A stretch of 64,000 bases of DNA, taken from NCBI GenBank assembly GCA_030041215.1, contig JASHOH010000159.1, positions 1-64,000 on the forward strand, read 5' to 3'. The DNA comes from Candidatus Sulfotelmatobacter sp. (GTDB lineage: Bacteria > Acidobacteriota > Terriglobia > Terriglobales > Acidobacteriaceae). Below are positions 1-9,275 of the stretch, in pieces; the first letter of the stretch is position 1; the number at the start of each line of letters is the position of its first letter. The position numbers and the translations under genes are program-made. Under the pieces are notes generated by a model. The model did no database searches, was not told where the DNA came from, and was given only the letters and a program-made list of their open reading frames with translations.

Positions 1-525
1 AATCACCCGTTGCGCTTGCCGCTCTTACAAACTCGATGGCCTCACGTCGGCACAGAGGAAACCCGCGAGCATGGACTACAAGCTAAACTTCCCCAGGGAA
101 GCACGAACCCCAGTGGGCTGGATCTCGCGAAACAATCTCGCTCTCCGGTCGAGGCGGAAGTTTTTTCTTGACATCCCTTTTTATAGAACTCATTGACCCG
201 GGGCCAAAGGGATTTTGAGCGCTAACGCCTTCCATGAGAAGGCCGGTCGGAGTCAAGTGAATTTGTTCATGTTTTTGTTCGACAAGAGTTTTCTCCAGCC
301 GAGTAGCCACTGTCGCTATGCTTCCATCCGCACTCTCGAGGAGCGATTTTTCGCTCGGTGCATGTTGGGCGTTCTCGTTTCAGCCGGTGCTGCTACCTGA
401 TTATCGACCTGTAGTTCCATCCTTGAGAGTGGAACCTGGGCCAGGCGTTAGACGCAGTCACCGGAACTCGGCTTGGGGCTTTATCTTTATCTCTTCCTGG
501 AACGGTTTTGACTTTCTTTTTTGTT
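1..525. other. No intact gene; flank of a decayed IS110 element
   Basis: No open frame here resembles a known protein. The stretch lies immediately 3' (on the minus strand) of the IS110 transposase remnant that ends at 526 and may include that element's non-coding end, but I cannot place a boundary. The short frames on both strands look like chance frames. Confidence 0.4.
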
Positions 526-813
526 TTACGCGGCTGCCGCAACGGACATTGGGCTGCTGTTGTGCAACGCCTCGTACACTTCTCCGCTCACCCACAGGCG
601 ATGCAGTAACACCGCCCGGCTGCGCGGCATCGCCCCGAAGACTTCCCGCAACGCTTTCGCACTCGTGCCGACTCGCTGCTCCAACTGTATCCCGCCCATT
701 TCATCCACCACGCAGTACCAGCTGTTGCGATCTCCTAGATCCAATCCGATGGTTAATCTCTGCTGGGAAATATTTCTGCTCTGCATCGTCGCTACGGTGC
801 TAACCTTCTTCAT
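526..813 (-). pseudogene. Internally deleted IS110-family transposase
   Basis: A 95-codon frame starts at an ATG with a good AGGAG site 8 bases upstream. Its first half matches the N-terminus of IS110 DEDD transposases: IGLDLGDRNSWY with the first catalytic Asp, then QRVGTSAKALREVFGAMPRSR. At about residue 67 it jumps to AVLLHRLWVSGEVYEAL, which is the typical extreme C-terminus of the same family. The central part, including the remaining acidic residues and the serine region, is missing (intact members are roughly 330-400 residues). The product cannot be an active transposase. What I see is a clean N-to-C fusion; that it arose by internal deletion is inference. Confidence 0.8.
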
Positions 814-979
814 TGCCGGTCTCCTTTTATCTCTTGTGCCTCCCGGCCTTCTCATCCCATCTGCTAACAGAAGTTACAATCCCTCGTTCTTTCATCGCGA
901 TCGAGGCCCACAAGGAGGACCGGCGGGACCCGTATCTGTTCCCGTCGGGCCGAGTGGGCGAAATAGAGAAAGGCACACC

Positions 980-2797
980 CTAAGGGTTCTGCAGGGGCTT
1001 GGGAAGATCATCGCGAATCTCGATCGCGACGATATCGCCGGCGTAGGTTGCATCTGGCGCGGGGTGGTAATACACGATGGCGCGCAGGCCTTCCAAATGG
1101 TGACACATGTTAAAATGGTCGGCTCCGTACCAGATCGTATCGGAGATGCCGGTATCGAACCCACCCTTGCGATGAAAGGTAAGAAAGCGGCCGCCCTGGT
1201 CGAGGACCAAAGCCCAATCCCGGTCATTGTCGGCACAAGCCACCGATTTCACCTTGCCCTCGATGACTTGAGTATCTTTCGGACCCTCGAAAGCCATCTC
1301 TCCGGCGGGGTGCCGCTCGGCGGGAACGCTGTTCCACAGTTCAACAGCTTCGTTGTGATCCGAGCCAACCCAGCGATCGGCCACAAACCTGGCGGCGTCG
1401 GTAGCGTCGCTAGCCTTCCCCATGCGCAGAAGAATCTGCCCGCTCAGAAGGTGGTACCCGGCGAGCGAAGGTTCTAACTCCTCAGCCTTGCGTGACATCA
1501 GCAGGGCGGCATCGAAGTCGTGCTCCCGAAACGCGAGCCGCGCTAACTGGGCATACGCGGGTGCAAATTGCGGATTGATTTGCAAGACCTTACCCAGGGC
1601 CGCCCCAAAGCTATTCATGTCGGGGACAGCATTGGAAGAGGACAGGGGAGACATCATCGTCTTGGCGAATAACGACAGATAGAGCATGTTGTCCAGCGCA
1701 TAGGCTTGCGCGAACTCAGCGGAAGCCTCCGCGTCTTTCCCCTCCGCGAGATCGAGGTAGCCCAGATTTTCTTGGGCGAGACCAAGTTTAGGGTCATCCC
1801 TCATTGCCTGTTCATTGAGTGAGCGCGCGCCCTGCGAATCACCGATCCAGAGATGGTAGCTCGCCAACTCAGCCTCTGTTTCGGCAATGCTGGTCGTTCT
1901 AATCGCAAATTCTCTTTCATTAATTTGGGGAGTGTTCTTGAGCACAGTTACGTCAAAGGCTTTGCTCACCCTTGAGAAGTCTCCAGGGGCGGCCTCTCCC
2001 CACGTGTAGAGACCGAAAGCTTTATCAATTTCCTTGGGTTCACCGAAAGCTTGCTGGAAGGCTTTTCGCTGGACCACTCCCTGCTGCAGCAATGTAGAAA
2101 AACGATCAAGCTTTTTGCCGCCTTCCATTCCGGGACCATAAACCAAAAAATGAACGAGAGCCCACGATTCCGCATAAAAAAATTCGCTGTGGTGTAGGGC
2201 AGACCGCTGCGTTACCGCCATAATCTCGTCGATTGAATCCAAGGGAGCACTATGCAAGGCCCGAAGCCGCACCGTTGGTGCTCCAAGGTAAACTTTGTTT
2301 TCGTCGAAGCGAGTGTAAGCGTAAAACTCCGCCATGCCTTCATCCAGCCAGGTCGGCAACCAACGCGAGTTCATGTGCAGGATAGTGTGAGCGTATTCGT
2401 GATACACAACCTCCTTTGACCCGTCGCGCACGAAGGCGTCAAGGCGTACTATGGCGAATTGCTTCTCCCACCCGTGATGGAAAAGACCTCCGATGTGCCC
2501 CCCTGCGAATCCTCGAAATTGCGGATCCAGAGCTTTCGCAGTGGCTTGGTCCCGAACTGCTAGGACTAACAAAGGAGCACCCGACTCCAGCCGCCAGCCC
2601 GGAAACCGAGTGGCGAATACCCATCGCAGTTGTTCGAACTCACGAGCAACTTTAACTGCGTCTTGCGTACTGCCGTTGGTGAGCACACGGAAATGAGGGC
2701 TGCGGATCTCCGTCCAGGGTTTTTCTGCAGCAAACGTGGAGGGGACGAACGAAAGAATGGATGAGAGAAGGACTAAAGCTGGCAGTGGGCGCTCCAT
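980..2797 (-). CDS. Secreted peptidase-MA-like (gluzincin) protein with TPR-like C-half
   Basis: This is a 605-residue protein with a signal peptide at residues 1-24 (MERPLPALVLL..., cleavage near AFAA-like TFAA). I chose the ATG at 2797 because it begins the signal sequence; the frame stays open 30 codons further upstream. Residues 133-137 are HEYAH, followed by an acidic WLDEGMAEF at 149-157, the zinc-ligand layout of gluzincin peptidases of the peptidase MA/DUF1570 type. The second half holds alpha-helical, TPR-like repeats (about 300-480) and a small C-terminal beta-rich part with several Cys and His. It probably acts in the periplasm or at the cell surface. Substrate is unknown. It stands alone next to mobile-element debris. 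Confidence 0.65.
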   Translation of the reverse strand: MERPLPALVLLSSILSFVPSTFAAEKPWTEIRSPHFRVLTNGSTQDAVKVAREFEQLRWVFATRFPGWRLESGAPLLVLAVRDQATAKALDPQFRGFAGGHIGGLFHHGWEKQFAIVRLDAFVRDGSKEVVYHEYAHTILHMNSRWLPTWLDEGMAEFYAYTRFDENKVYLGAPTVRLRALHSAPLDSIDEIMAVTQRSALHHSEFFYAESWALVHFLVYGPGMEGGKKLDRFSTLLQQGVVQRKAFQQAFGEPKEIDKAFGLYTWGEAAPGDFSRVSKAFDVTVLKNTPQINEREFAIRTTSIAETEAELASYHLWIGDSQGARSLNEQAMRDDPKLGLAQENLGYLDLAEGKDAEASAEFAQAYALDNMLYLSLFAKTMMSPLSSSNAVPDMNSFGAALGKVLQINPQFAPAYAQLARLAFREHDFDAALLMSRKAEELEPSLAGYHLLSGQILLRMGKASDATDAARFVADRWVGSDHNEAVELWNSVPAERHPAGEMAFEGPKDTQVIEGKVKSVACADNDRDWALVLDQGGRFLTFHRKGGFDTGISDTIWYGADHFNMCHHLEGLRAIVYYHPAPDATYAGDIVAIEIRDDLPKPLQNP

Positions 2798-3013
2798 AGT
2801 GTGGAATATTGCTGGATTTCGAACCGGCCCGTCAATCATCTGGCGCAGCTGGATGGTCGCAGGGAAGATGGAGCCATTCCAGGGCATGGCACGACTCGAT
2901 GAGTTAAAGAACCTTGCCCATTAGATCAGCCGAAAATCTCTGCACCAATTGGGCGCCCACTCAGCGCGCGCACGCGTGCGCTAGACGGGAAGGCATCGTG
3001 ACCATAGGGCCAT

Positions 3014-3091
3014 GCCGCGTTCTTCCAGCGCTCCGTAGATTTCCGGTTTGGCAAACGCGGCGTCGGCCCGAAAGACCACTTCCTTGCCCAG
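3014..3091 (-). pseudogene. IS1380-family transposase fragment
   Basis: On the minus strand the frame reads LGKEVVFRADAAFAKPEIYG then ALEERG, which matches the conserved catalytic-core stretch of IS1380 transposases (FRADAAFA...EIYEALE...). Only about 26 codons remain. An upstream stop and a downstream switch to unrelated sequence show it is a relic. Confidence 0.7.
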
Positions 3092-3277
3092 TCAACGGTA
3101 AAAACGGGAGAGAAACCTCGATGAACCGAAACTGGGTTTGGCCCGTTCGGGGCACGCGTCACCTGTCCTCGAACGTGGGAACGAATCTGGGAACGGAACC
3201 AGTACCCGCCTGCTCTAAATGTGCTTCTCCGCTCCCAAGATGTCCGCTAACTCTCTGATTCTGCGTAGCTCAGCAGA

Positions 3278-3314
3278 GTGTGAAGATGGCACTCTACCGC
3301 TGAGTTAAGCGCCC
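3278..3314 (-). pseudogene. 5' half of a tRNA-Val(CAC) gene
   Basis: Read on the minus strand, GGGCGC is followed by a D-arm (ACTCAGCGGTAGAGT), an anticodon 5' strand CCATC and the loop TTCACAC, giving anticodon CAC. The matching GATGG strand, T-arm and acceptor 3' strand are absent; the sequence instead continues into an inverted D-arm-like word (GCTGAGCTACGC). It cannot fold as a tRNA and is a remnant. Confidence 0.55.
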
Positions 3315-3512
3315 AACATGCCCGGCAAGCTCATCATTATATACAAGTCTCCATCCACTTCGCGTCACTGAATCATCCCCGATTGCAAGGACTGATTAAA
3401 AGGCGACGGCGGGACTGCGCCCAACCGAGATTTGATGGTGACTACTTGTAACCAGGTTTGTCAGATAATAGTTTTACCGAAGCGTTGCGGCCGGTGCTGA
3501 GGCGGCCCTGAC

Positions 3513-6101
3513 ATGCCGCGCAGGTGGAGGCGTTGGATGCCCTGGCAATATTATTTTGCTGTACTTGCGCTCGTGTCGAGGATGCTGGTGAGCGGGGCAC
3601 GAGGACAAACGCCAGGACAGGGACAGTTGCCCTCCGCCGCTGATGTCGCGCAGAGCGAAATATCAACGCGGAGCGCCGATACTGCGATCAAGGTGCAAGT
3701 GAATCTGGTGCTGGTGCGAGTGGTGGTGAGAGATTCCGCCGGAAGGGCAGTTCCGGGTTTGAAGCAGGAAGATTTTCAGGTCTTCGATAACGGCAAGCGC
3801 CAGAAGATTTCCTCATTCAACGCAGAGACGGCTGACTCGCACGCGGAGACGGCGGCGAACGCTGTCGTAGAAACCTCGGAAAAACCAAATGGCGACGCGA
3901 CTGTGGTGAAAACGCCGGCCTTGCCGCATCGGTTCTTAGCCCTTGTTTTTGATGATCTACACATGAAAGCCGCGGACGCAATGGCGGTGCATGCGGCTGC
4001 GAAAAAGCTGTTTGCAAGTTTGACGCCGACAGACCGAGCAGCGATTTATTCAACCGGGGGCAACGTACAGCAGGATTTTACGGACGATACGGAAACGTTA
4101 CGGAAGACGCTAGCGGCAATCGTTCCTCATCCCGCCAAAGGGGAAGGGCAATACGAATGCCCGAACATAACCTACTATCAGGCCGACCTGATCGTGAATA
4201 AACATGATCGGGATGCGATCATGGCCGCGGCGATTGACGCTGACGTAAACGACTGCCCTACTGACATCCTCGCCACCGCGGTGCGGATATTGGAGCAGGG
4301 AGACGAGTTGACACGTGAAAGCTACCAACGCCTGGAAGACATCGTAAGGCGCCTGTCGGGTATGCCTGGGCAGCGCGTGCTGGCATATGTTTCGCCAGGA
4401 TTTCCTTTGCCAGATGCGATAGTGTCGAACAACTCGAATTTGATCGAGCGGGCGATACGGGCGGGAGTGGTTGTGAACACGATTGACGCGAGGGGCCTTT
4501 ACACGGCGGACGTGATGCCGGATATCAGCGCGCCTCCGCAGGTAGCGCCGTATAAAAGCTCGACCGTGGACTATCAAGGCATGGAAGGGACATTCCGTAT
4601 GCAAGCCCAGTTTGAATCTGGGCAGGTGCTTGCGGGGATGGCCGCGAGCACCGGCGGAAGGTTTTTTCACAACCGAAATGATCTGAATGTGGCGATGAGT
4701 CAGGCGCTGGAAGCACCGGCAATGAGCTACGTGCTAGGATTCGCCCCGCAGAACCCAGTTGCGAACGGCAAGTTCCACAGCCTGAAGGTGAAGGTGGCGA
4801 ACGGGAAGAGATACGAGATCGAGGCAAGGAACGGATATTTCGCGTTGAAAAAGTCGTCGGATCCGGAGGAGGAGGCAAAGCAGGAAGTAAGAGAGGCGCT
4901 GTTTTCGCAGGATGAGATTGCAGGACTGCCGGTACGGTTGAGGACGGAAGTTACTCAAGCAGACGCAATCTCGGCTCAACTGACCGTGCTCGCGCAGCTC
5001 GATGTCAGTGGAGTTCACTTTCGGAAGACAGAGGGGAGAAATTGCAACGATTTCGTCATCGCCACCGGACTGTTCGATAGGAATGGCCAGCTCGTAGACG
5101 GTCAGATGAAAGAAGTCGAGCTCAGGCTGATGGATTCCACACTGGAGAAAATGAGGCAGGATGGGCTGACATTCAAGACTGTACTTACGGTGAAGCCGGG
5201 GACATACAAGGTACGTGGCGTAGTGCGAGGGTCGGAGGGGGATCCGCTGACTGCAAGGAATTTGACGACTGTAATTTCTGGTCCGCAACCAAAAGGAAGC
5301 GTAAAGAACGTAAGCTTCCAAAACATGCAGTGGGCACCTCCAAAGGTGGATTTTCCCCTCAAATCCCTATCGGCGACTCCGCCGTGCGATCTATCCGATG
5401 TACTGGACCACACTGGCGCGAACGCTCTGGCCCTGGCCTCGAATCTGGAGAGATTCACCGCGCAAGAACACATTGACTACGTCATGCTCGATCGCGCCGG
5501 CATGGTAGAGGACTACGATTCGGGCTCCTTCCAGTATGTCTATTCAATTGAGCAACAGCCTGGCGGAAGCGTCAGTCGCGAATACCGGACCCCAATAAAA
5601 GGCAGCCACGTATTTCGAGCGGTGGGACAACATATCGGCGGGGCCGCAATCGCATTGATGTTTCTGCCGGACTTGCAGACTGATTACGAAATGAAATGCG
5701 AGGGTGCGGAAGAGAGAAACGGGCAACTCGACTGGGTTGTCCATTTTCAACAACGTAAAGACAGACCCAGCCGTACGGCGAAAGTGTGGGTCGACGAAAT
5801 TGCCCGTCCGGGTATCTTCGAGGGCCGGGCCTGGATCTCGAAAGATAATTTTCAGGTCCTCCACCTGGATGCAAGCCTCATGAACGGCGTGCCGGACATC
5901 GGGTTAGAAGAACTGGCAGTCTCGGTCGATTACGGACTCGTGCAAGGCCGGTCCGGGAAGCTCAGCCTATGGCTGCCCAATAGTATCGCCAGCTACTGGG
6001 GTTATGCCGCCCATCGGAGCATTCTTATTCACAGATTTTCCGATTTCGAGTTTTTTACAGTTGAAACAATAGAAAAGATCCAAGAACCGCGAAATCCCTA
6101 A
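3513..6101 (+). CDS. VWFA-related acidobacterial secreted protein
   Basis: An 862-residue protein. The N-terminus (about 1-31) is a cationic signal or anchor segment ending in GARGQ. Residues 60-110 carry the family hallmark: LVLVRVVVRDSAGRAVPGL followed by EDFQVFDNGK. The next region (about 145-335) is a von Willebrand A-type fold; the usual DxSxS metal site is replaced by FDDLHM, so metal binding is doubtful. The motif FAPQNP...FHSLKVKV with GYFA at about 410-450 closes the conserved VWFA-related domain, and about 400 further residues follow that I do not recognise. The family is greatly expanded in Acidobacteriota; role unknown, probably extracytoplasmic binding. It is monocistronic and not preceded by a clear ribosome site. 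Confidence 0.8.
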   Translation: MPRRWRRWMPWQYYFAVLALVSRMLVSGARGQTPGQGQLPSAADVAQSEISTRSADTAIKVQVNLVLVRVVVRDSAGRAVPGLKQEDFQVFDNGKRQKISSFNAETADSHAETAANAVVETSEKPNGDATVVKTPALPHRFLALVFDDLHMKAADAMAVHAAAKKLFASLTPTDRAAIYSTGGNVQQDFTDDTETLRKTLAAIVPHPAKGEGQYECPNITYYQADLIVNKHDRDAIMAAAIDADVNDCPTDILATAVRILEQGDELTRESYQRLEDIVRRLSGMPGQRVLAYVSPGFPLPDAIVSNNSNLIERAIRAGVVVNTIDARGLYTADVMPDISAPPQVAPYKSSTVDYQGMEGTFRMQAQFESGQVLAGMAASTGGRFFHNRNDLNVAMSQALEAPAMSYVLGFAPQNPVANGKFHSLKVKVANGKRYEIEARNGYFALKKSSDPEEEAKQEVREALFSQDEIAGLPVRLRTEVTQADAISAQLTVLAQLDVSGVHFRKTEGRNCNDFVIATGLFDRNGQLVDGQMKEVELRLMDSTLEKMRQDGLTFKTVLTVKPGTYKVRGVVRGSEGDPLTARNLTTVISGPQPKGSVKNVSFQNMQWAPPKVDFPLKSLSATPPCDLSDVLDHTGANALALASNLERFTAQEHIDYVMLDRAGMVEDYDSGSFQYVYSIEQQPGGSVSREYRTPIKGSHVFRAVGQHIGGAAIALMFLPDLQTDYEMKCEGAEERNGQLDWVVHFQQRKDRPSRTAKVWVDEIARPGIFEGRAWISKDNFQVLHLDASLMNGVPDIGLEELAVSVDYGLVQGRSGKLSLWLPNSIASYWGYAAHRSILIHRFSDFEFFTVETIEKIQEPRNP

Positions 6102-6276
6102 CCCCTAACACCTCTTTGTGCCTTCGGAGCTGCATCACAGTTTGGCTGCGCATTTCGAAAAGCCATTGCCGACGGGTGGGTCGGGACGAAATTCAGTGAT
6201 TGACGCCAGATAACATCAGTGCGCATTCCCGCCGGTTTCGCACGCCCGATGTCGAATTTAAGCTCGAAGGGCGGTT

Positions 6277-6660
6277 CTATCGCGTTGATGTAGCGATACC
6301 CGCAGTATTGCCACCGATTCCAACCATGAGCACAATTTTTTCCATCTTTCTGTGGCCATGCCTGTGCAACTCGTAGGAAGTGAATATTTCAGTCGCGAAC
6401 AGCATTCCCTGCGCGACTCCGGCAATCACTGGGCCGCTGTGTACAAAGGGGCGGGCGAGCGGATCATGTTCCTGGAAGCCGGGCAGTCCGTAGTTGTGCA
6501 TTGTGAACGCCATATCGACTGATTTGGCGGTGGCATCCGCTGCAATCAGGGCGACATTGGTTTTCGTCCAGTAAGAAGACGATGCTTCGAAAAAATCCTG
6601 AGCGACTGCGGGTAGAGACAAGAGTAGTAGAATGATCGCCAGCCTGATCAGGTTCGTCAC
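6277..6660 (-). CDS. Small membrane/secreted protein of unknown function
   Basis: A 127-residue protein read from a GTG start with a strong Shine-Dalgarno sequence (GAGGAGG) 4-5 bases upstream, which fixes the start. Residues 1-20 form a signal peptide (LIRLAIILLLLSLPAVAQ). The mature part has a hydrophobic segment near 75-95 (GPVIAGVAQGMLFATEIF) with conserved-looking polar residues (D..K..D, HRHGHRK), suggesting one or two further membrane helices. I do not recognise a named family. A perfect-looking hairpin lies just upstream of its ribosome site. Confidence 0.6.
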   Translation of the reverse strand: MTNLIRLAIILLLLSLPAVAQDFFEASSSYWTKTNVALIAADATAKSVDMAFTMHNYGLPGFQEHDPLARPFVHSGPVIAGVAQGMLFATEIFTSYELHRHGHRKMEKIVLMVGIGGNTAGIATSTR

Positions 6661-6677
6661 GGCTCCTCCTCGGGTCA

Positions 6678-6710
6678 GGCTCCGGAAGCGGCAGCAACCG
6701 CTCCGGAGCC
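6678..6710. other. Strong hairpin in the 5' leader of the 6277-6660 gene
   Basis: GGCTCCGG..AGCGG and CCGCT.CCGGAGCC pair almost perfectly around the loop CAGCAA. On the plus strand it is followed by TCTTATTT, so it could end plus-strand transcripts; on the minus strand it sits about 10 bases before the Shine-Dalgarno sequence and could affect translation or transcript stability. Confidence 0.45.
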
Positions 6711-6963
6711 GTCTTATTTAGTTGTCGGCAAAAGCCAGGGCGATCATGACTTCATAAACCCCAACAACCGCCAAATTGACCGAGGAGTACGCTCCCTCAG
6801 GGTTCTTTAGGGCGCGAAATTAGAGTTCGTGAACAAGTGGGATCGAAACGGGCCGGAACATTGAGAATGGTGTACCTGCGCGCCAGCGAATAAGGACTTT
6901 TGCAGGTTTGAATTAACCGTTTTTCAGAGGGACTCGGTTCATCTGGGGGAGTGCCTTTTTACA

Positions 6964-7200
6964 TCAGTCTGCGGGCTCGCAGGGAGGTTCGGTGGGATCC
7001 GATGAGAATTCCGTCTGTTGTTCGAGCAGGCGATCGAGTTCAGCGCGGGTCTGCGTGATAAGCGCCTCAGCAAACTGGCGGGCGGAGCGTTGCCGCTCCA
7101 GGGAAAGATCTTTCACGCGCATGTTCAGCAAAGGGATGTCGGCTTCAAAATGCCGCAGCGCCTCCTGCACACGGATAATGCGATAGGAATGGGGAATCAT
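6964..7200 (-). CDS. Small coiled-coil hypothetical protein
   Basis: A 78-residue protein. The ATG at 7200 is preferred over an upstream in-frame start (7269) because AGGAG lies 8 bases before it. The sequence is almost entirely helical and charged (MIPHSYRIIRVQEAL, then heptad-like LERQRSARQFAEALITQTR), typical of a short coiled coil. No domain recognised, no signal peptide, so likely cytoplasmic. It lies 108 bases downstream of the end of the divergentless minus-strand REC-PilZ gene's neighbour region and could be cotranscribed with it only if transcription reads through, since the PilZ gene is upstream on the same strand. Confidence 0.5.
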   Translation of the reverse strand: MIPHSYRIIRVQEALRHFEADIPLLNMRVKDLSLERQRSARQFAEALITQTRAELDRLLEQQTEFSSDPTEPPCEPAD

Positions 7201-7307
7201 AGCGATGTTCTCCTGTATCCGATCAGAGTGCCAAGGCAGAAAGGCGGGCACAAGTAATGAAACTGGCACTCGCTATGTGAGAATGGAGCGTGATAATGGC
7301 AGGAAAA

Positions 7308-8039
7308 TTACTGCAGAGCCTCTGGCTTTGCGCCTGGCGATTTTTCGCTGGTGCTATGGGCTTTTTCCAACTCCTCGCCCAGCCATTTTTCTAGCACTTC
7401 CTGGGAACTTTGCGGGACACGGAGAAAACGCAGTCCCACGTGGCCTTTGATGTCAACCCAGGCGACTACGGCTTCGACGTCGAACGGCATGTTCGTTCCC
7501 GGAAGGGTAAATTGCAAACGGGGGCTGGCATTCTTTGGCAGCGCCTGATGCAGAACCAATGCCATGCCGCCTTCACTGATGTTTGTGCTGGTGGCATTGA
7601 TTTCCTTGTTGTCGTCAAGGACGATCCTGACCCGCATTTTGACCGGTTGGCGATAGTACCGGCGCCGTTCGCGCTCCATAAAACTGAGGGCGGCATGGAA
7701 GCAGCGTAAGGCGTTGAGCGTGCTTATCGGCTTTTGCAGAACGAAGTTCACTCCCATCCCGAACGCTTCCTGGGTTGTGGTTTTTCTGCCGTTCAATACA
7801 GCAAAGGTCACAGAATTCTTGTTGCTGGGAGTGTTCCGTAAACCTTGCAGCACGGCAAGGCCTCCCGGCAGATCGTCACAATCAACAATGATGGCGTCGA
7901 ACTTTTCTGAGATCAGAATCTCGGTTGCCTTCCTTGCTTCCTGACACACTTCGACGTCAATCGAAAGCTTTTCCAGCGTGGGACGAAGAATGCGGACCGT
8001 CTCGATATCCCGGCTTAGAAGAAGAGATTCCAGTGCCAT
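7308..8039 (-). CDS. Receiver-like and PilZ two-domain protein
   Basis: A 243-residue cytoplasmic protein. Residues 5-120 form a CheY-like receiver fold with the phospho-acceptor region AIIVDCDD (Asp about 53) and the conserved Lys in VLQKPIS near 104. Residues 127-225 are a PilZ domain: RRRYYRQPVKMRVRI supplies the arginine patch and NISEGGMAL the N-x-S-x-x-G motif used for cyclic-di-GMP binding. The C-terminus is a disordered tail. The combination suggests a phosphorylation- or c-di-GMP-responsive adaptor, for example for motility or exopolysaccharide. Partner unknown. Another PilZ protein (50435-52681) and a diguanylate cyclase (43910-45406) are in the window. Confidence 0.8.
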   Translation of the reverse strand: MALESLLLSRDIETVRILRPTLEKLSIDVEVCQEARKATEILISEKFDAIIVDCDDLPGGLAVLQGLRNTPSNKNSVTFAVLNGRKTTTQEAFGMGVNFVLQKPISTLNALRCFHAALSFMERERRRYYRQPVKMRVRIVLDDNKEINATSTNISEGGMALVLHQALPKNASPRLQFTLPGTNMPFDVEAVVAWVDIKGHVGLRFLRVPQSSQEVLEKWLGEELEKAHSTSEKSPGAKPEALQ

Positions 8040-8203
8040 ATTGAAATTTTAGACTTGGATCAGATGCGGGCAAAGTGACTAAGGTGTTAAGTATACCAAG
8101 TGCAGGTGTGCTTATTGGTGATTCATTTTCTCTCTTCAAGCACGTATATGTGTTTACTCTCCTTCTGTAAGTAGAATGTCGGAGTCTTAAAGGTGATCTC
8201 ACA

Positions 8204-8695
8204 ATGCCGCGTGCCTATTTATCACTCGGATCAAATCTCGGCGACCGCGAGGCCCTACTGCGGCGGGCATTGAGTCGACTGGCCGCTGTCGCGCAGGTGA
8301 TCGCTGTCTCCTCTTTTTACGAAACCGAGCCCGTGGAGTTCAACGAGCAGCCTCGGTTTGTGAATTGCGCAGTTTTGATTGCAACCAGCAAGACGCCGCA
8401 GGAACTGATGGCGTCATTGCTCGACATTGAGCGCCAACTGGGAAGACAGCGAGCGGAGAAAAAGGGGCCGCGATTGATTGATATCGATATTCTGCTGTTC
8501 GATGACAACGTCATCAGTTTGAATGAACTTACAATTCCGCATCCTGCGATGCAGCAACGGCGCTTTGTGCTGGAGCCACTGGTGGAGATCGCAGCGGATG
8601 CAGTGCATCCAGTTCTGAAAAAGACGATTCGGGAATTGCTCGATGCGCTCCCGCCGGGGCAGAAGGTAACAAAACTGCAAATCAACGAGAGCTGA
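8204..8695 (+). CDS. folK: 6-hydroxymethyl-7,8-dihydropterin pyrophosphokinase
   Basis: A 163-residue enzyme that transfers pyrophosphate from ATP to 6-hydroxymethyl-dihydropterin in folate synthesis. Visible hallmarks are AYLSLGSNLGDR at the N-terminus, the substrate-loop region FYETEPVEF, the Mg-binding GPRLIDIDILLFDD (about residues 87-100) and HPAMQQRRFVLEPL. Length fits the family. It is a stand-alone gene between the divergent PilZ gene and the convergent DinB-like gene; no other folate gene is adjacent, although folC lies 50 kb away. Confidence 0.95.
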   Translation: MPRAYLSLGSNLGDREALLRRALSRLAAVAQVIAVSSFYETEPVEFNEQPRFVNCAVLIATSKTPQELMASLLDIERQLGRQRAEKKGPRLIDIDILLFDDNVISLNELTIPHPAMQQRRFVLEPLVEIAADAVHPVLKKTIRELLDALPPGQKVTKLQINES

Positions 8696-8705
8696 AGCTA
8701 GCCAA

Positions 8706-9275
8706 TTATTGCCCGTCGATGGCGGAGAAATACCTTTCTTCCAAAATGTTGCGATGGTGCAGCTCGTGTCCGGCAATGATGTAGGCTAACGCTCGTACTG
8801 TAACTTCGTTCTTGTTGGCGACGCCACGCCGCGACCACGCGGCTTCATCGAGGTTGCGGAAGAGCGATAGCGTAGCTCGCCGCACCGCAATGAAGTCTTC
8901 GACCAGATCGCTCAGCAGACGCTGCGCGAAGGGACAGTTTCGCACATAGTCGTCCTGCTCGAATCCTTCCATTGGCGTCGCGTCGGCACGCGCAACGCGC
9001 AGCGCCCGATAGGCAAAAATACGCTCAGTATCGCAGATATGGCCGAGAACTTCCTTGGCACTCCATTTGTCCGGAGCATAGCGAAAGTCGCCATCTTCTT
9101 CGTTACGACCGGAAAGCAAAAGCATCATTTCCCGCCGCTGCCGGTCAAAGGTGGCGAGAATGTCTTCGCCTTCAACCAAGGAAATATAGCGATCGTAATA
9201 AGGCGCGTATTGGCCCGGCTGCGGACGTGCGATCGTGACAGTGGGAACGACTACAGCCGACTCTGAAATGTTCAT
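8706..9275 (-). CDS. DinB-superfamily protein
   Basis: A 189-residue protein of the DinB/YfiT four-helix bundle superfamily. The ATG at 9275 is chosen for the GGAG 7 bases upstream. The putative metal triad is visible as His in EVLGHICDTER and two His in AGHELHHRNIL near residues 90-95 and 165-175, with KWSAKEVLGH the typical family signature. Members include bacillithiol or mycothiol transferases and many proteins of unknown activity, so no reaction is assigned. It converges on folK with only 10 bases between the stop codons. Confidence 0.75.
   Translation of the reverse strand: MNISESAVVVPTVTIARPQPGQYAPYYDRYISLVEGEDILATFDRQRREMMLLLSGRNEEDGDFRYAPDKWSAKEVLGHICDTERIFAYRALRVARADATPMEGFEQDDYVRNCPFAQRLLSDLVEDFIAVRRATLSLFRNLDEAAWSRRGVANKNEVTVRALAYIIAGHELHHRNILEERYFSAIDGQ

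Larger units (their letters stand above)
2798..3512. other. Intergenic region holding mobile-element and tRNA scraps
   Basis: No intact gene. It contains an IS1380 transposase scrap (3014-3091, minus) and half of a tRNA-Val gene facing a second D-arm-like word (3262-3314). The last 190 bases before the VWFA gene show no clear promoter to my eye. Confidence 0.5.

Noticed and set aside
318-1477. Plus-strand open frames of 161 and 318 codons
   Set aside because: They run antisense to the IS110 remnant and to the end of the secreted peptidase-like gene, have no known domain and no ribosome site.
3278-3314. Functional tRNA-Val
   Set aside because: 3' half, T-arm and acceptor partner are absent.
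4110-5321. Minus-strand frames up to 195 codons inside the VWFA gene
   Set aside because: Shadow frames of a GC-rich gene; no protein-like pattern, Arg/Pro/His-rich composition.
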